Origin: Sulfolobus tengchongensis
Lineage (GTDB): Archaea > Thermoproteota > Thermoprotei_A > Sulfolobales > Sulfolobaceae
Direction: 5' to 3'
Assembly (NCBI RefSeq): GCF_036967215.1
Contig: NZ_CP146016.1
Coordinates: 2,357,337-2,421,336 of the forward strand
Length of the DNA: 64,000 nt
Shown here: piece after piece, positions 10,098 to 21,716 of the stretch
Layout of the letters: every line of letters starts with the position of its first letter
Position numbering within the stretch: position 1 is the stretch's first letter
Made by a program: the position numbers and the translations under genes
Notes under the pieces: model-generated
What the model was told of the DNA's origin: nothing
The model's database searches: none
Seen by the model: only the letters and a program-made list of their open reading frames with translations

Positions 10098-10324
10098 AAA
10101 TTATTAAGTCAGATGATATATGTCCAGTAATTCTAACTAATGTACTTAAAGAATGGACATCGTTGAAAAACGGTGAAGAGGAGGAATTAGTCATAATTAC
10201 TAGTTGGGAAGCAGTTGGACAAGAATTAGAGAAATGGTGCAAGGAGACTAACAATATATTTCTTGGAGTATCAAAGAGAGACGATAAGTTTGAAGTAAGA
10301 CTTAAGCTCATTAAAAATAAATAA
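10094..10324 (+). CDS. TusA/SirA-like small protein
   Basis: 76 residues with the TusA-type beta-alpha-beta fold signature: [16 protein letters not shown], then [26 protein letters not shown]. TusA proteins carry sulfur on the Cys of a CPxP motif; here the motif is CPVI, keeping the Cys and first Pro but losing the second. The TTG start overlaps the stop of the DsrE-like gene by 4 nt. The pairing with DsrE-like and cysteine synthase-like genes suggests sulfur transfer. Confidence 0.7.
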   Translation: MKIIKSDDICPVILTNVLKEWTSLKNGEEEELVIITSWEAVGQELEKWCKETNNIFLGVSKRDDKFEVRLKLIKNK

Positions 10325-10361
10325 TAGTTCCTCATAACTAGAAATTCGGTAGATCTATATT

Positions 10362-11255
10362 GTGTCAAATCACCTAAACGTATTCTCAAATGAGCAAGAA
10401 CTATTAGAGGGTATGTGGCCTACTCCTCTACTAAGACTAAGAATAGGAAATGACGTATGGGCAAAATTAGAATACTATAATCCTTTTAGTAGAAGCGTAA
10501 AAGATAGAACTGCGTGGTTTCTATTTAAACAAGCTTTATTGAATAATGCAAAGCATATAGTTGAGGCTACTTCTGGAAATACCGGGATAGCATTAGCGTC
10601 ACTATCAGCAATCTATGGAGTGCAATTTACCATGTTCCTTCCAGTTGTATCACCAAAAGTATACAAGGTTTTTGTTAAGTTATTAGGTGGCAATCTTGTT
10701 GAAGCAGGAAATTCCACTAACGATATAATACCTTTAGTGAAGAGATTTGCTCAAATAAGCGGGGCACTAAATCTAGATCAGTTCAATAATCCCATAAATG
10801 TAATAGCCCATTACGAAACCACTGCAAAAGAAATAGACGAACAATTGAAATCAATAGGAAAGAAACCTGCACGTATAATAGCTACAATGGGCACAGGTGG
10901 TCACTTGGCTGGAATAGCTAAGTATTTTAAAGAGAAATACGGTAATGAAGTTGAAATAGTAGGAGTTCAACCAGCTGAAAATTCTAGAATACCCGGTATA
11001 AAAAGGCAGAATGGGTCTAATAGTTTGCTTAGAGATGTTAAAATAGATCGCGTGATCGACGTTACTTTAGAAGAGGCAGTAAATGGTGTAGTAAGTATTG
11101 CAAGATCATCTGGAATTTTAATAGGCATAAGTGCAGGTGCTACAGTATCAGCGTATAAGAAGATAGGAGATATATCTTCCACTACGGTACTCATATTTCC
11201 AGACGACGCTTTTAAATACGTTGATATACTAGAGCAAACTTTAAAAGAGATTTAG
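10362..11255 (+). CDS. cysM: Cysteine synthase-type PLP enzyme
   Basis: Fold-type II PLP-dependent enzyme, most like archaeal cysteine synthase/O-phosphoserine sulfhydrylase. Visible features: substrate/PLP region [20 protein letters not shown], Schiff-base lysine in SVKDR (residue about 46), phosphate-cradle [22 protein letters not shown] glycine loop and C-terminal [10 protein letters not shown]. Length 297 is normal. The start is GTG. Exact acceptor (O-acetyl- or O-phosphoserine) cannot be decided here. Upstream DsrE/TusA-like genes could supply sulfur. Confidence 0.85.
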   Translation: MSNHLNVFSNEQELLEGMWPTPLLRLRIGNDVWAKLEYYNPFSRSVKDRTAWFLFKQALLNNAKHIVEATSGNTGIALASLSAIYGVQFTMFLPVVSPKVYKVFVKLLGGNLVEAGNSTNDIIPLVKRFAQISGALNLDQFNNPINVIAHYETTAKEIDEQLKSIGKKPARIIATMGTGGHLAGIAKYFKEKYGNEVEIVGVQPAENSRIPGIKRQNGSNSLLRDVKIDRVIDVTLEEAVNGVVSIARSSGILIGISAGATVSAYKKIGDISSTTVLIFPDDAFKYVDILEQTLKEI

Positions 11256-11271
11256 TAATAAGCAAATAACT

Positions 11272-11430
11272 GTGCCAGAAGTAATAGTTATAATGAACAA
11301 GAAAGGAGATATTTTGGATTTTTCTCCCAGAAGCCTAGATATATCAAAATTTTTATCAAAAGAACCTAATGAGATCTATGATGACGGAGAATTAATAAGG
11401 CTAAGAATAAATATAGCAAACGATGTTTAA
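11272..11430 (+). CDS. Small conserved-looking protein, 52 aa, unknown
   Basis: GTG at 11272 opens a 52-codon frame (MPEVIVIMNKKGDILDFSP...) ending at TAA 11428-11430, whose last bases overlap the ATG of the kinase gene at 11423. The tight position between cysM-like and kinase genes, 8-nt overlap and normal composition argue for a real gene. No family recognised. Confidence 0.6.
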   Translation: MPEVIVIMNKKGDILDFSPRSLDISKFLSKEPNEIYDDGELIRLRINIANDV

Positions 11431-12076
11431 AAGTTCATACAGCCAGTCAAGAATTATAAAGAAGGATGATGGACTATATGTTCAAAAATGCTATATGACA
11501 ATCTTTGGAATAAAATGGTATTTTATCTCTACTTTCTTTTGGAATTACCCTTATGTCGCAGATCCGAAGGAAAGATTTACTAGAGAACTCGATTTCTTCT
11601 TAGATAAGTGGAAGGATATAGTAGTTGTACCTAAATTAATTGACATAGATGCTAAAGAGCTTTGTATAACTAGAGAATATATTGATGGAGACGAAATAGG
11701 TGAAGAGAATATAGAGATCGTTGCAAAAGGTTTAAGAGAGATTCATGACACGGGATATGTATTAGGAGATACTAAGATAAGTAATTTCGTGATAGTTAAT
11801 AAAAGTAAGTTTGCAGTTATAGATGCTGAACAGTCTTTCAGATCCAATAATTCATATTATAAAGCTTGGGATTTAGTGGTATTATTTTTGTTTCTAAGTT
11901 ATAAAATAACAAATCCAAATCATTTTCAAGAAGTCTCTAAAAGATTCCTAAATGAATATAATCCAGATAAAAACATTGTAAAAGAGTTTTTCAATATAAA
12001 GAACATAAGCCTAATGGGGTTATATCCTCCAACTCATATTTATATATTAAAAAACCTAATGAGTAATTTTTATTAA
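11423..12076 (+). CDS. Small atypical protein kinase-like protein
   Basis: 217-residue protein of the RIO/Bud32/LPS-kinase type. The kinase signature is visible: glutamate-containing hinge ITREYIDGDEI, then LREIHDTGYVLGDTKISNFVIV, where GDTKxxN replaces the usual HxDxxxxN catalytic loop, and IDAEQSF in place of DFG. The N-lobe is short. It may phosphorylate a small molecule or protein; substrate unknown. The gene is convergent with, and overlaps by 21 nt, the zinc-ribbon gene. Confidence 0.7.
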   Translation: MFKSSYSQSRIIKKDDGLYVQKCYMTIFGIKWYFISTFFWNYPYVADPKERFTRELDFFLDKWKDIVVVPKLIDIDAKELCITREYIDGDEIGEENIEIVAKGLREIHDTGYVLGDTKISNFVIVNKSKFAVIDAEQSFRSNNSYYKAWDLVVLFLFLSYKITNPNHFQEVSKRFLNEYNPDKNIVKEFFNIKNISLMGLYPPTHIYILKNLMSNFY

Positions 12077-12244
12077 AATACTGCTTGTATCTTTTATAGT
12101 CTCTATGCTAGAGTCCAAAATTCTTGAACCACAAACTGGGCATCTATAATAATATCTTATTACCTTTCTTGTACCATCAGTACTTTCAGATTCTGCTATG
12201 AAGTCCATCTTTATTTTGCATTTTGGGCAAATTACTGCATTCAT
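12056..12244 (-). CDS. Zinc-ribbon protein
   Basis: About 62 residues with two zinc knuckles, CPKCKIKMD and CPVCGSRILD, separated by a beta-hairpin (KVIRYYYRCP). This is a typical archaeal nucleic-acid or protein-interaction zinc ribbon. A longer frame starts at 12307 but would overlap the divergent moaA start; ATG 12244 (MNAVICPKCK) places the first zinc knuckle at the N-terminus and is preferred. Confidence 0.75.
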   Translation of the reverse strand: MNAVICPKCKIKMDFIAESESTDGTRKVIRYYYRCPVCGSRILDSSIETIKDTSSILIKITH

Positions 12245-12282
12245 ACATGTGTTTATAATCTTTTGAGGTAAAAAAGCTATTA

Positions 12283-13209
12283 ATGATTGACAGATTTGGT
12301 AGACCACTAGAGGATCTTAGAATAACACTGACTCATGTATGTAATTTCCAATGTTTCTTCTGCCATATGGAAGGAGAGGAAGGGATGGAAAATGGATTGA
12401 ATAAAGATGAGATACTACTTGTCGCTAAAGTTGCTAAAAAATTTGGTATAAATTCAGTGAAACTGACTGGTGGAGAACCTACATTGAGAAGAGATTTAGC
12501 TGAAATAATACAAGGACTGAAACAATTAGGGTATAAAGATGTGTCAATGACTACCAACGGATTTCTTTTGAAAGATCTAGCACCTAAACTAAAACTAGCT
12601 GGATTAGATAGGATAAACATTAGTCTTCATGCAGTCTCGAGAGAAACTTTCAAGAAAATAACGGGAGTAGATGCCTTTGACAAGGTAATTGAAGGTATAA
12701 AAGAAGCGATAGATGAAGGTTTAAGGCCAGTTAAATTAAATTTCGTAGTAAATAAACGAAACTTAGCCGAGGCTTTTAAATTTATTGAATTAGCGCAAGA
12801 CTTAGGTGTTGATGAAATACATCTTATAGAACTCCATCCAGTGGGATTAGGCAAAACTGCCTTTAATGAACATGATGATTTAACTAAAATAGAAGAGTAT
12901 ATTTCAAAGATAGCAATTAAAAAGCAGATTAGAAAGAAGCACTTTAGGCCACGTTATATTCTATCTTCTGGTCTAGTTGTTGAAGTAGTCAAGCCTTATG
13001 CAAATCCCATATTCTGCGCTGGATGTAATAGGATTAGATTATCTGTTGATGGTAAACTGAAAACATGCTTATACAGAGAGGATAACATAATAGACATTTT
13101 AGATATCTTGAAAGCAAATTATCCTAAAGACGTTAAAGAAGAACTATTAGAAAGGGCTTTTATGATAGCAATAGCTATTAGAGAACCCAATTTCAAATAT
13201 AAGATATGA
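12283..13209 (+). CDS. moaA: GTP 3',8-cyclase MoaA
   Basis: Radical SAM enzyme that converts GTP to 3',8-cyclo-GTP, the first step of molybdopterin synthesis. The radical SAM cluster is C20-x3-C24-x2-C27 ([15 protein letters not shown]), followed by [12 protein letters not shown]. The second, GTP-binding iron-sulfur cluster is seen in [19 protein letters not shown] near the C-terminus. Length 308 is usual for archaeal MoaA. It overlaps pepQ by 4 nt. Partner genes mobA/moeA/mobB are at 54.6-56.9 kb. Confidence 0.95.
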   Translation: MIDRFGRPLEDLRITLTHVCNFQCFFCHMEGEEGMENGLNKDEILLVAKVAKKFGINSVKLTGGEPTLRRDLAEIIQGLKQLGYKDVSMTTNGFLLKDLAPKLKLAGLDRINISLHAVSRETFKKITGVDAFDKVIEGIKEAIDEGLRPVKLNFVVNKRNLAEAFKFIELAQDLGVDEIHLIELHPVGLGKTAFNEHDDLTKIEEYISKIAIKKQIRKKHFRPRYILSSGLVVEVVKPYANPIFCAGCNRIRLSVDGKLKTCLYREDNIIDILDILKANYPKDVKEELLERAFMIAIAIREPNFKYKI

Positions 13210-14264
13210 ATAAACTAAGAAAACTTCAAACAATCCTTGAAGATAAAAAAGAAGCTTGCGCTGTAATAATAGGCTCTCCAAATTTATTCTATTTTCTAGA
13301 ATATAGTGGAGTTGGAGCTTTAATCTATTGTGACGCTCGTTTTACTTTGCTTGCTCCCGCTTTAGATATGTACAGAGCTAGTAATGTGAAGGATGTTGAT
13401 GTGCTAATTTACTACCCATCTAAAATAGCTGAAAACGTAATAGAAGGGAATATGTTCAAGGCTATTGAAAAAGTTATCAATGAAAAGAGTAATATATTGT
13501 TGGATGTCAATTGGGTTGATGCAAATACATATAAAACTTTATCAGAAAAATACAAGATAAGTGATATTTCCAATGATATAATAAAATTAAGAGAAATTAA
13601 AGATGAAGATGAGATAGAAAAAATAAGAAAAGCTGGCGAAATTACTTCTACAGCGATGAAAATTGGTATGGAGAGATTAACTGAAGAAGTTAGTGAAAAA
13701 CAAATTGCAGGTATTATAGATATGACTATGAAATCTGCCGGAGCCGAAGATTATGCCTTTCCCTCTATAGTTGCCTTTGGTGAGAATACCGCATATCCCC
13801 ATCATATTCCTACAGATCGTGTATTAATGAATAATGATATTGCACTTTTTGATATAGGTGCGAAGTATAATGGTTATTGCTTTGACAGCACTAGAACTTT
13901 CGTTTTTAAGAACAATGAGGCAAAGAAAATTTATGAAATAGTTTTGCAAGCGCAATTAGAGGCCATAGATGCGGTTAGAGACGGAGTTACAGCATCAGAG
14001 ATAGATAACATTGCTAGAAAGGTTATTGAAAAAGCTGGCTATGGCAAGTATTTTATGCATTCAACTGGTCATGGTGTTGGTGTAGAAATCCATGAAAGTC
14101 CAGCTATTTCTATGAATTCTAAGCAAGTACTAAAGGAAAATATGGTTATCACTGTAGAACCCGGAATATATCTTAAGGGCAGGTTTGGAATACGTATAGA
14201 AGATACGCTTATCGTAACTAAAGGTAAACCAATAGTGTTAGAGACAACTTATAAACTATTGTAG
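13206..14264 (+). CDS. pepQ: Xaa-Pro dipeptidase, M24 family
   Basis: Cytosolic metallopeptidase that cleaves Xaa-Pro dipeptides. An N-terminal creatinase-like domain (about 1-120) precedes the pita-bread catalytic domain with all five metal ligands visible: D and D in [19 protein letters not shown] in [16 protein letters not shown] in ITVEPGIYL and E in [10 protein letters not shown]. Length 352 is normal. Co-transcribed with moaA through a 4-nt overlap. Confidence 0.93.
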   Translation: MNKLRKLQTILEDKKEACAVIIGSPNLFYFLEYSGVGALIYCDARFTLLAPALDMYRASNVKDVDVLIYYPSKIAENVIEGNMFKAIEKVINEKSNILLDVNWVDANTYKTLSEKYKISDISNDIIKLREIKDEDEIEKIRKAGEITSTAMKIGMERLTEEVSEKQIAGIIDMTMKSAGAEDYAFPSIVAFGENTAYPHHIPTDRVLMNNDIALFDIGAKYNGYCFDSTRTFVFKNNEAKKIYEIVLQAQLEAIDAVRDGVTASEIDNIARKVIEKAGYGKYFMHSTGHGVGVEIHESPAISMNSKQVLKENMVITVEPGIYLKGRFGIRIEDTLIVTKGKPIVLETTYKLL

Positions 14265-14317
14265 AAGTTTTTTAACAAAATAGTTATAATTGATTTCTTC
14301 ACCAAACTATAAATGGT

Positions 14318-14944
14318 ATGCAGAAGACAGAATTGGATAATCAAAATCTAGTGGAAGAGATAGCGAGAAGAATAAGAGAAATTTTAGAACTATTGGGAGA
14401 AAACCCAGAAAGAGAAGGACTAAGAGAAACTCCAGAAAGGGTAGCAAGAGCTTTGTTAGAAATGACTTCAGGGTTAAGAACACCACCCCCGAAAATTAAG
14501 GTTTTTAGCTTGGGCGCTGATGGAGGAGTATATGAAGAAAATCAAATAGTGTTAGTAAGAGATGTTAATTTTTCATCGCTTTGTGAGCATCATATGTTGC
14601 CAATAATTGGAAAAATTCATGTAGCATATATAGTTGGTAATGGCGGTAAGGTAGCGGGGTTTAGCAAAATCATCAGAATTGTGAATTATTATGCGTCACG
14701 TCTTCAGATTCAAGAAAGATTAGTGGAACAAATTGCCGATGCAATAATGAATAGTGAAATAAAACCTAAGGGCGTTATGGTAATTGGCAATGCTATACAT
14801 ATGTGCTCGTATGTTAGAGGCGTTAAGGATAAGGAAGCGAAGTTAGTTTCGGTTGCATATAGGGGATTATTTAAGAATAATAAGGCATTACAAAATCACG
14901 TCTTCAGATTACTAGATAATACAAATAAGGTAAACTTATTATAG
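14318..14944 (+). CDS. folE: GTP cyclohydrolase I
   Basis: Makes 7,8-dihydroneopterin triphosphate from GTP for pterin or deazaguanine (archaeosine) pathways. 208 residues of type IA with zinc Cys/His in [11 protein letters not shown] (about 90-95) and [10 protein letters not shown] (Cys about 164), plus substrate segment [20 protein letters not shown]. Most archaea use the unrelated MptA, so the classical FolE is a Sulfolobales trait. TATA-like AGTTATAAT at 14282-14290 would give a leaderless or nearly leaderless mRNA. Confidence 0.94.
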   Translation: MQKTELDNQNLVEEIARRIREILELLGENPEREGLRETPERVARALLEMTSGLRTPPPKIKVFSLGADGGVYEENQIVLVRDVNFSSLCEHHMLPIIGKIHVAYIVGNGGKVAGFSKIIRIVNYYASRLQIQERLVEQIADAIMNSEIKPKGVMVIGNAIHMCSYVRGVKDKEAKLVSVAYRGLFKNNKALQNHVFRLLDNTNKVNLL

Positions 14945-14969
14945 AGTTTTTTAAAATAACTACTTGTTA

Positions 14970-15869
14970 ATGAACAGTAAAGATAAAGTTGTATCTATTT
15001 TGAAGGAGAAAGGTCCAATACCGCAAACAGAACTAATAAAACTCGCTGGTTTGTCTAAAAGTAGATTATCTGAAGTTCTATCTGAATTAGAAAAAGAAGG
15101 TATAATAAGAAGAAGGAGAATTCTAGGTAAAAATTTAGAAGTAAGCTTATCACAAGAGAGATTTTTAAGATTAGGTATTATAAGAGCTGCGGAGTATCCC
15201 TTTATAATTCCCTTTATAAAAAATCTAGAAAGAAAGGGATATATAGTATCTGTCAAAATTTATGACAATGGCATAGATGTAACCAGAGATCTAGTTGAAG
15301 GCAAATTAGATTTAGGCTTGTCTCCAATTATTACGCAATTAACGTTTTCTGCAATATTTGGGAATATAAGAATTATTGCGGGCGGAGCTAAGGGAGGAGG
15401 TGGAATTGTAGGTAAAGCGTGCAATAGGATAGCATCAACTGTAATGTCAAGCATGGAAATATGGGCTTTTAATGAATTTAAGAACGTTGATATAGTTCCA
15501 TCTTATAGCCCATATCAAATGATTGAATATCTCGAAAAAGGGACAGTAAACGGCATAGCTATTTGGGAACCATTTCTTACCTTTCTAGAAAGAAAAGGAC
15601 ATAGAGTTCATCGATTTGCGCCATTACATTGTTGCACATTGGCAGTTAAAGAGGGATTAGATTGGGAGAAGATTAAGAAAATATATGAAGAGTCCTTTAG
15701 TTGGTTTAAATCATCAATGGATAGATGGATTTCAGATTATTCAAATCTATTAGATGTAGATTATAACATTTTAAAAGAAGCTTCAAAAAATTACGAATTT
15801 GATCCTTATCTTGATTTAAGTGAATTTAGAAATACATTAAAAAAGTCAGGTATTTTCGTACCCATTTAG
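14970..15869 (+). CDS. HTH regulator fused to periplasmic-binding-like domain
   Basis: A winged HTH at residues about 1-60 ([20 protein letters not shown], then [15 protein letters not shown]) is joined to a type 2 solute-binding-like domain (about 70-300; [45 protein letters not shown]) resembling NMT1/THI5 or sulfonate-binding proteins without a signal peptide. It is likely a one-component sensor of a small anion or pyrimidine. TTG 14964 is in frame; ATG 14970 is preferred. It faces glnA tail to tail with 4-nt overlap. Confidence 0.75.
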   Translation: MNSKDKVVSILKEKGPIPQTELIKLAGLSKSRLSEVLSELEKEGIIRRRRILGKNLEVSLSQERFLRLGIIRAAEYPFIIPFIKNLERKGYIVSVKIYDNGIDVTRDLVEGKLDLGLSPIITQLTFSAIFGNIRIIAGGAKGGGGIVGKACNRIASTVMSSMEIWAFNEFKNVDIVPSYSPYQMIEYLEKGTVNGIAIWEPFLTFLERKGHRVHRFAPLHCCTLAVKEGLDWEKIKKIYEESFSWFKSSMDRWISDYSNLLDVDYNILKEASKNYEFDPYLDLSEFRNTLKKSGIFVPI

Positions 15870-17281
15870 GAATCTAAGTAATAGTATAATTCCATTGGGT
15901 GTGGATAGCCTTGTAGGTTTCTTGCTTCCTCTCTCTTAAGATCTATGTAAGTATCTAGTAGTGATGAATTGAATACTGGCTTTAAGAATTCTTTATCACT
16001 CTCTAACTCATCTAGCGCTTCATCTAGTGATCTAGGTAATTCCTTAATTCCTAATTGTTTCCTTTTCTCTGGAGTTAGATGGTATATGTTTTCGTCCACT
16101 GGATCACCTGGATCTATTTTCTTATTTACACCATCTAATGCTGCCATTAACAACGCAGCAAAGGTCAAATAGGGATTAGAGGATGGATCTGGTGGTCTAT
16201 ACTCTACTCTTTTAGCCTTCTCCATACCCTTATAATATGCTGGTACTCTAACTACAGCACTCCTATTTGATTTACTCCAAGCAATATAAACTGGTGCTTC
16301 AAAGCCTGGTATTAATCTTCTATAGCTATTCACGCTGGGTGATACTATTGCTGACAATGCCCTAGCATGTGCTAGAAGACCTCCAATTACATACCTTCCG
16401 AACTGACTTATTTCGGCATATTCGTCATTTGGATCATACATTAAATTCTTCTTTCCATCTTTTGTCCACAAGCTAAGATGGGTGTGCATACCAGTTCCAT
16501 TATCACCATATATAGGTTTTGGCATGAATGTAGCTACCATTCCATGTTTTGCAGCTATGTTCTTTGCTACATACTTTAATGTTTGAACTTTATCTGCAGT
16601 ATCTACTAATGTGGAAAATCTGAAGTCTATTTCTCCTTGACCTGCAGTAGCTACTTCGTGATGAGTAGCCTCTATTATATAACCAAAGTATCTAACTAAC
16701 GTATCAACGATCTCAACTCTTACGTCCATTAATTGATCAATAGGAGGTGCAGGATAATATCCCTCTTTGAACCTTATAACGAAGGTTCCACTATCACTCC
16801 ATGGTGCTTCTCTAGCGTAAATCTTATATCCAGTTCCGGACTGTGGTGTACTAACATCCAATTTTACCTTATCAAATATGAAGAATTCTAATTCTGGACC
16901 ATAGTAAGAGACATACCCTTGATCTGACTGAAACCTTTCAGCCTCTTCAGCAATAAATCTAGGATCTCTTTCGAATCTTCCTTTTCCTCCTCCCCAAAAA
17001 ACTTTACATATTACTCTAGCTACGCCTGGAGACCAAGGAACTAGAGTCATGGTCTCTGGTACTGGTAATAGAACCATATCACTCTCATAGATGCTGGTAA
17101 ATCCTCTTATACTACTGCCATCCAGTTTACCGAAACCAGTCTTTAGAGATTCCATGTCGAAATCGCTAGCTGGTATTGTTATGTGGTGTAGTCTGCCAGG
17201 GACGTCGGTGAATTGTAAATCCACCCATTTTATATTATTTTCTTTAAGGAATTTGAGTACTTCTTCTGCTGTACTTGGCAT
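15866..17281 (-). CDS. glnA: Glutamine synthetase, type I
   Basis: ATP-dependent ligation of ammonia to glutamate; cytosolic dodecamer. 471 residues with N-terminal beta-grasp ([20 protein letters not shown]), the latch region [15 protein letters not shown], metal/ATP motif [15 protein letters not shown], and glutamate-binding RVPAYYKG followed by [14 protein letters not shown]. An inverted repeat lies upstream (17332-17347) and its core is shared with one before glutamate synthase, suggesting common nitrogen control. Confidence 0.96.
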   Translation of the reverse strand: MPSTAEEVLKFLKENNIKWVDLQFTDVPGRLHHITIPASDFDMESLKTGFGKLDGSSIRGFTSIYESDMVLLPVPETMTLVPWSPGVARVICKVFWGGGKGRFERDPRFIAEEAERFQSDQGYVSYYGPELEFFIFDKVKLDVSTPQSGTGYKIYAREAPWSDSGTFVIRFKEGYYPAPPIDQLMDVRVEIVDTLVRYFGYIIEATHHEVATAGQGEIDFRFSTLVDTADKVQTLKYVAKNIAAKHGMVATFMPKPIYGDNGTGMHTHLSLWTKDGKKNLMYDPNDEYAEISQFGRYVIGGLLAHARALSAIVSPSVNSYRRLIPGFEAPVYIAWSKSNRSAVVRVPAYYKGMEKAKRVEYRPPDPSSNPYLTFAALLMAALDGVNKKIDPGDPVDENIYHLTPEKRKQLGIKELPRSLDEALDELESDKEFLKPVFNSSLLDTYIDLKREEARNLQGYPHPMELYYYLDS

Positions 17282-17331
17282 GTATGTGGCTACTCATATA
17301 TAGTTTAAAAATATTGCTAGATATTATCATA

Positions 17332-17347
17332 GAAAGTTTTCACTTTC
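17332..17347. promoter_or_regulatory. Inverted repeat upstream of glnA, possible operator
   Basis: GAAAGT-TTTC-ACTTTC is a perfect six-base inverted repeat with a four-base spacer, 51 bp upstream of the glnA ATG and just upstream of an AT-rich TATA region (17296-17315). It has 11 of 16 positions in common with AATAGTTTCAACTATT upstream of glutamate synthase. The binding protein is unknown; an Lrp-family regulator would be the natural candidate. Confidence 0.4.
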
Positions 17348-17403
17348 TTATGTAGGATTTCATGTGAGATTTCTCAAAATCTTTCACTTCACTTATAAAG
17401 CTT

Positions 17404-18008
17404 TTAAAAAACTTTATGAAGAGATCCATTATTCATAACGTAATGATGATCAGAAAACTTAGTGTCATTAATATCTTGAGTAACATATATAAGTTCTATT
17501 TCATTTTTTTTACATAAATCCGTATAAATAGCAATAAAATGATCCTTATCAGTTATGTTACTAAAAGCCTCGTCAACTAATATTAGATTTGGTTTAGCTA
17601 AGATGGCTGTTGCTAAAGATACTTTTTCCTTATTACCTAAGCTTAGATTACCTACTTTTTTATTCTCAAACGGAATTTTAAGAAGTTCAGTTATCTCTAT
17701 TATATCTTTCTCATTTACCTTTTTACCTTTTAATTTAGCTCCCCATACTAAATGTTTCTTTAAATATAATGTAGGGATATAACTCTCCGGAGTTACTAGT
17801 ACAATATTTCTTTTATTAATAGGAACAGTAGTAATGTCTTTCTCATTTAGCCTTATATAGCCCTCATCTGGTTTCAAAATACCTGCGATTATGTTGAGCA
17901 ACGTGGTTTTCCCGCTACCATTTTTACCAGTGATTGCTATGATACCTTTATCAGAAAAATTAACGTCTAGAGAAAAAGATTGTAGTTTCTTTTTTACCTT
18001 AACCTCTA

Positions 18009-18012
<4 letters not shown>
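17404..18012 (-). CDS. Orphan ABC-type ATPase
   Basis: 202-residue ABC ATPase with Walker A GKNGSGKTTLL (about 30-40), a degenerate signature LSLGNKEKV instead of LSGGQ, and Walker B LILVDEAFS. The switch histidine expected after the next strand is Gln (LIYVTQDIND), which may lower ATPase activity. No permease or binding protein gene is adjacent; it overlaps the thioredoxin gene by 4 nt, so it is in the operon with thioredoxin and the AMP-binding protein. Substrate unknown. Confidence 0.8.
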
Positions 18013-19761
<1,749 letters not shown>

Positions 19762-19797
19762 CGTTTCCTTTTTTATTATTCAATCTTATTAATCCTT

Positions 19798-20676
19798 ATG
19801 ATAAAGATTATTGGCCTTTCTCGCATTCATATAACGCTATTTGACCTTGAGGGAAAATATGGCAGGATTGATGGAGGAGTAGGCGTTGCCTTAAAATATC
19901 CTAGAATAGTGATTAGAACGGGAGATTGTTTCACACCAACAGTATCTTTACCATTTAAAGTTCCTCAAGTTTGTATAGAAGAAGATTACGAGCCTCATAT
20001 AGGATTAGGACATACTACGCAATATCTGCTTGCAGTGGCTAAACTTGCATCAGAATATAATTTTAAGAGACTTAATTCATACGAATTGGCAAAGTTAGTA
20101 AAAAGAGGAGGTACTTCGGGAATCGGCGTTTACGCTTTCGAGTATGGCGGTTTTATAGTTGATGGGGGACATTCCACGAAAATAAAGAAAGAATTGTTAC
20201 CATCAGATTTTTCCTCAGCTCCTCCTCCCCCTCTCATAACTAGATTAAATTTCCCTTGGTATATTTACGTTAATGTACCTAAAAACGGGAAAAGAATATT
20301 TGGAAGTGATGAGATTAATGCATTTAAAGAGGCTAAATTGGAAGGTTTAGATACTTTAGCGAGAGTTGTCTTAATGGAGTTAATTCCATCAGTTGCTGAA
20401 AACGATTTAGAAGGAGCGTTAAATGCTATCTCGCTTATACAAAATTTAGGTTTTAAGAAGATTGAGGTCTCATTGCAATCAGATGAGGTGAAAGCGATAA
20501 TGGCAAAAATGAATAAGTTAGGATTCCCAGCCGGACTTTCCTCATTTGGTCCTACAATCTATACCTTTATTAGTTCTAGAAAAGAAGGCGAAGAGTTAAT
20601 TTCAAGATTTGGTGGTTTTATAAGTGAACCAAATAATGAGGGTGCAAAGGTATTCTGGAGTACGATGAATTCGTAA
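19798..20676 (+). CDS. Beta-ribofuranosylaminobenzene 5'-phosphate synthase family
   Basis: GHMP-fold enzyme that in methanogens condenses p-hydroxybenzoate or pABA with PRPP to start the arylamine part of (sulfo)methanopterin. 292 residues with GLGHTTQYLLAVAKLA (GHMP motif), GGTSGIGVYAFEYGGFIVDGGH (family signature is the GTSGIG core) and C-terminal GLSSFGPTIYTF. Sulfolobus has a modified C1 carrier (sulfopterin), consistent with this role. One-base overlap with the next gene. Confidence 0.87.
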   Translation: MIKIIGLSRIHITLFDLEGKYGRIDGGVGVALKYPRIVIRTGDCFTPTVSLPFKVPQVCIEEDYEPHIGLGHTTQYLLAVAKLASEYNFKRLNSYELAKLVKRGGTSGIGVYAFEYGGFIVDGGHSTKIKKELLPSDFSSAPPPPLITRLNFPWYIYVNVPKNGKRIFGSDEINAFKEAKLEGLDTLARVVLMELIPSVAENDLEGALNAISLIQNLGFKKIEVSLQSDEVKAIMAKMNKLGFPAGLSSFGPTIYTFISSRKEGEELISRFGGFISEPNNEGAKVFWSTMNS

Positions 20677-21704
20677 TGAGCGATTTGAAGGAAGTTTATG
20701 GTCAGTACTTAAATGAATTCTTAGAGGCGGTTAAGAAACCAAATCCTAGACTGTACGTTAGAGTAAATACTTTAAAAACAAGTGTAGAAAGAATATTAGA
20801 AAAATTCCCATATTTCAAGCGAGATTACGATTTTAACGAGGCAGTTTATGCTGAGGTTAAAGGTCCAAATGAAATTAGAATTTATGAAAACAAGGTTATA
20901 GTAGATAAAAAGACTGCTGAAAGCGTAATGTTAGGTGCTAACGTGTATAAGCCCGGTTTAAAGAGCATTGTAATTAATGATTCTAAGAATAAGATGGTTA
21001 CGGTATATAGTGAAAATGGAATACCAATAGCTGAAGGTAAGTATTATGGAATTAATACAAGTTTAGTGGTTGAGGTTACCAATTCTATTTACTCCTCACC
21101 TAAATTAGCTGATTTAGAGGAGTTGAAAAATGGTGAAATATATGCTCAAGGTAAAGCGTCAATGTATGTTGCGCATCTATTAGATCCTCAGCCTAATGAG
21201 ACTATTATAGATATGACAGCTTATCCTGGCGGGAAGCTTACTCATATTTACCAATTACAACCAAAGGCTAGAGTAATTGGTTTCGATCACACTGAAAAGA
21301 AAGTCGAGAAACTGAGAGAGATAGTAAGTAAAATGGGGATGAAGATAGAGGTATATAAGGCTGATTCTCGATATCTTTTTGAGGATTTTAACGTTAAAGA
21401 CGTGGATAAGGTTATAATTGATCCTCCATGCTCAGCATTAGGCGTAAGACCTAAATTATATGATAAGAAAAGTAAACAAGATATACTTAATTTCCATAAC
21501 TATCAGAGACAATTTTTAAATTCTGCATATAAAATTTTAAAGAAAAATGGTGTTGTAATTTATTCTACCTGCACTGTGACTACTTGGGAAAATGAAAAGA
21601 TAGTTGAAGATCCAAGGTTTTCAGTAGAATATGAAGTTAGATTTCATCCCAATGTTCATGAAACTACTGGTTTTTTCATAGCTAAGCTAATAAAGAGAGG
21701 GTAA
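20676..21704 (+). CDS. RNA cytosine-C5 methyltransferase (NOL1/NOP2/Sun family)
   Basis: SAM-dependent m5C methyltransferase of tRNA or rRNA. 342 residues: N-terminal RNA-binding region (PRLYVRVNTLKTSVE), PUA-like central part (ESVMLGANVYKPGLK), SAM motif I IIDMTAYPGGKLTHIYQL, motif IV DPPCSALG with its Cys, and motif VI catalytic Cys in IYSTCTVT. Substrate not deducible. Head gene beta-RFAP synthase overlaps by one base, and gamma-carbonic anhydrase follows 12 nt later. Confidence 0.9.
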   Translation: MSDLKEVYGQYLNEFLEAVKKPNPRLYVRVNTLKTSVERILEKFPYFKRDYDFNEAVYAEVKGPNEIRIYENKVIVDKKTAESVMLGANVYKPGLKSIVINDSKNKMVTVYSENGIPIAEGKYYGINTSLVVEVTNSIYSSPKLADLEELKNGEIYAQGKASMYVAHLLDPQPNETIIDMTAYPGGKLTHIYQLQPKARVIGFDHTEKKVEKLREIVSKMGMKIEVYKADSRYLFEDFNVKDVDKVIIDPPCSALGVRPKLYDKKSKQDILNFHNYQRQFLNSAYKILKKNGVVIYSTCTVTTWENEKIVEDPRFSVEYEVRFHPNVHETTGFFIAKLIKRG

Positions 21705-21716
21705 GAATTCTAATAT

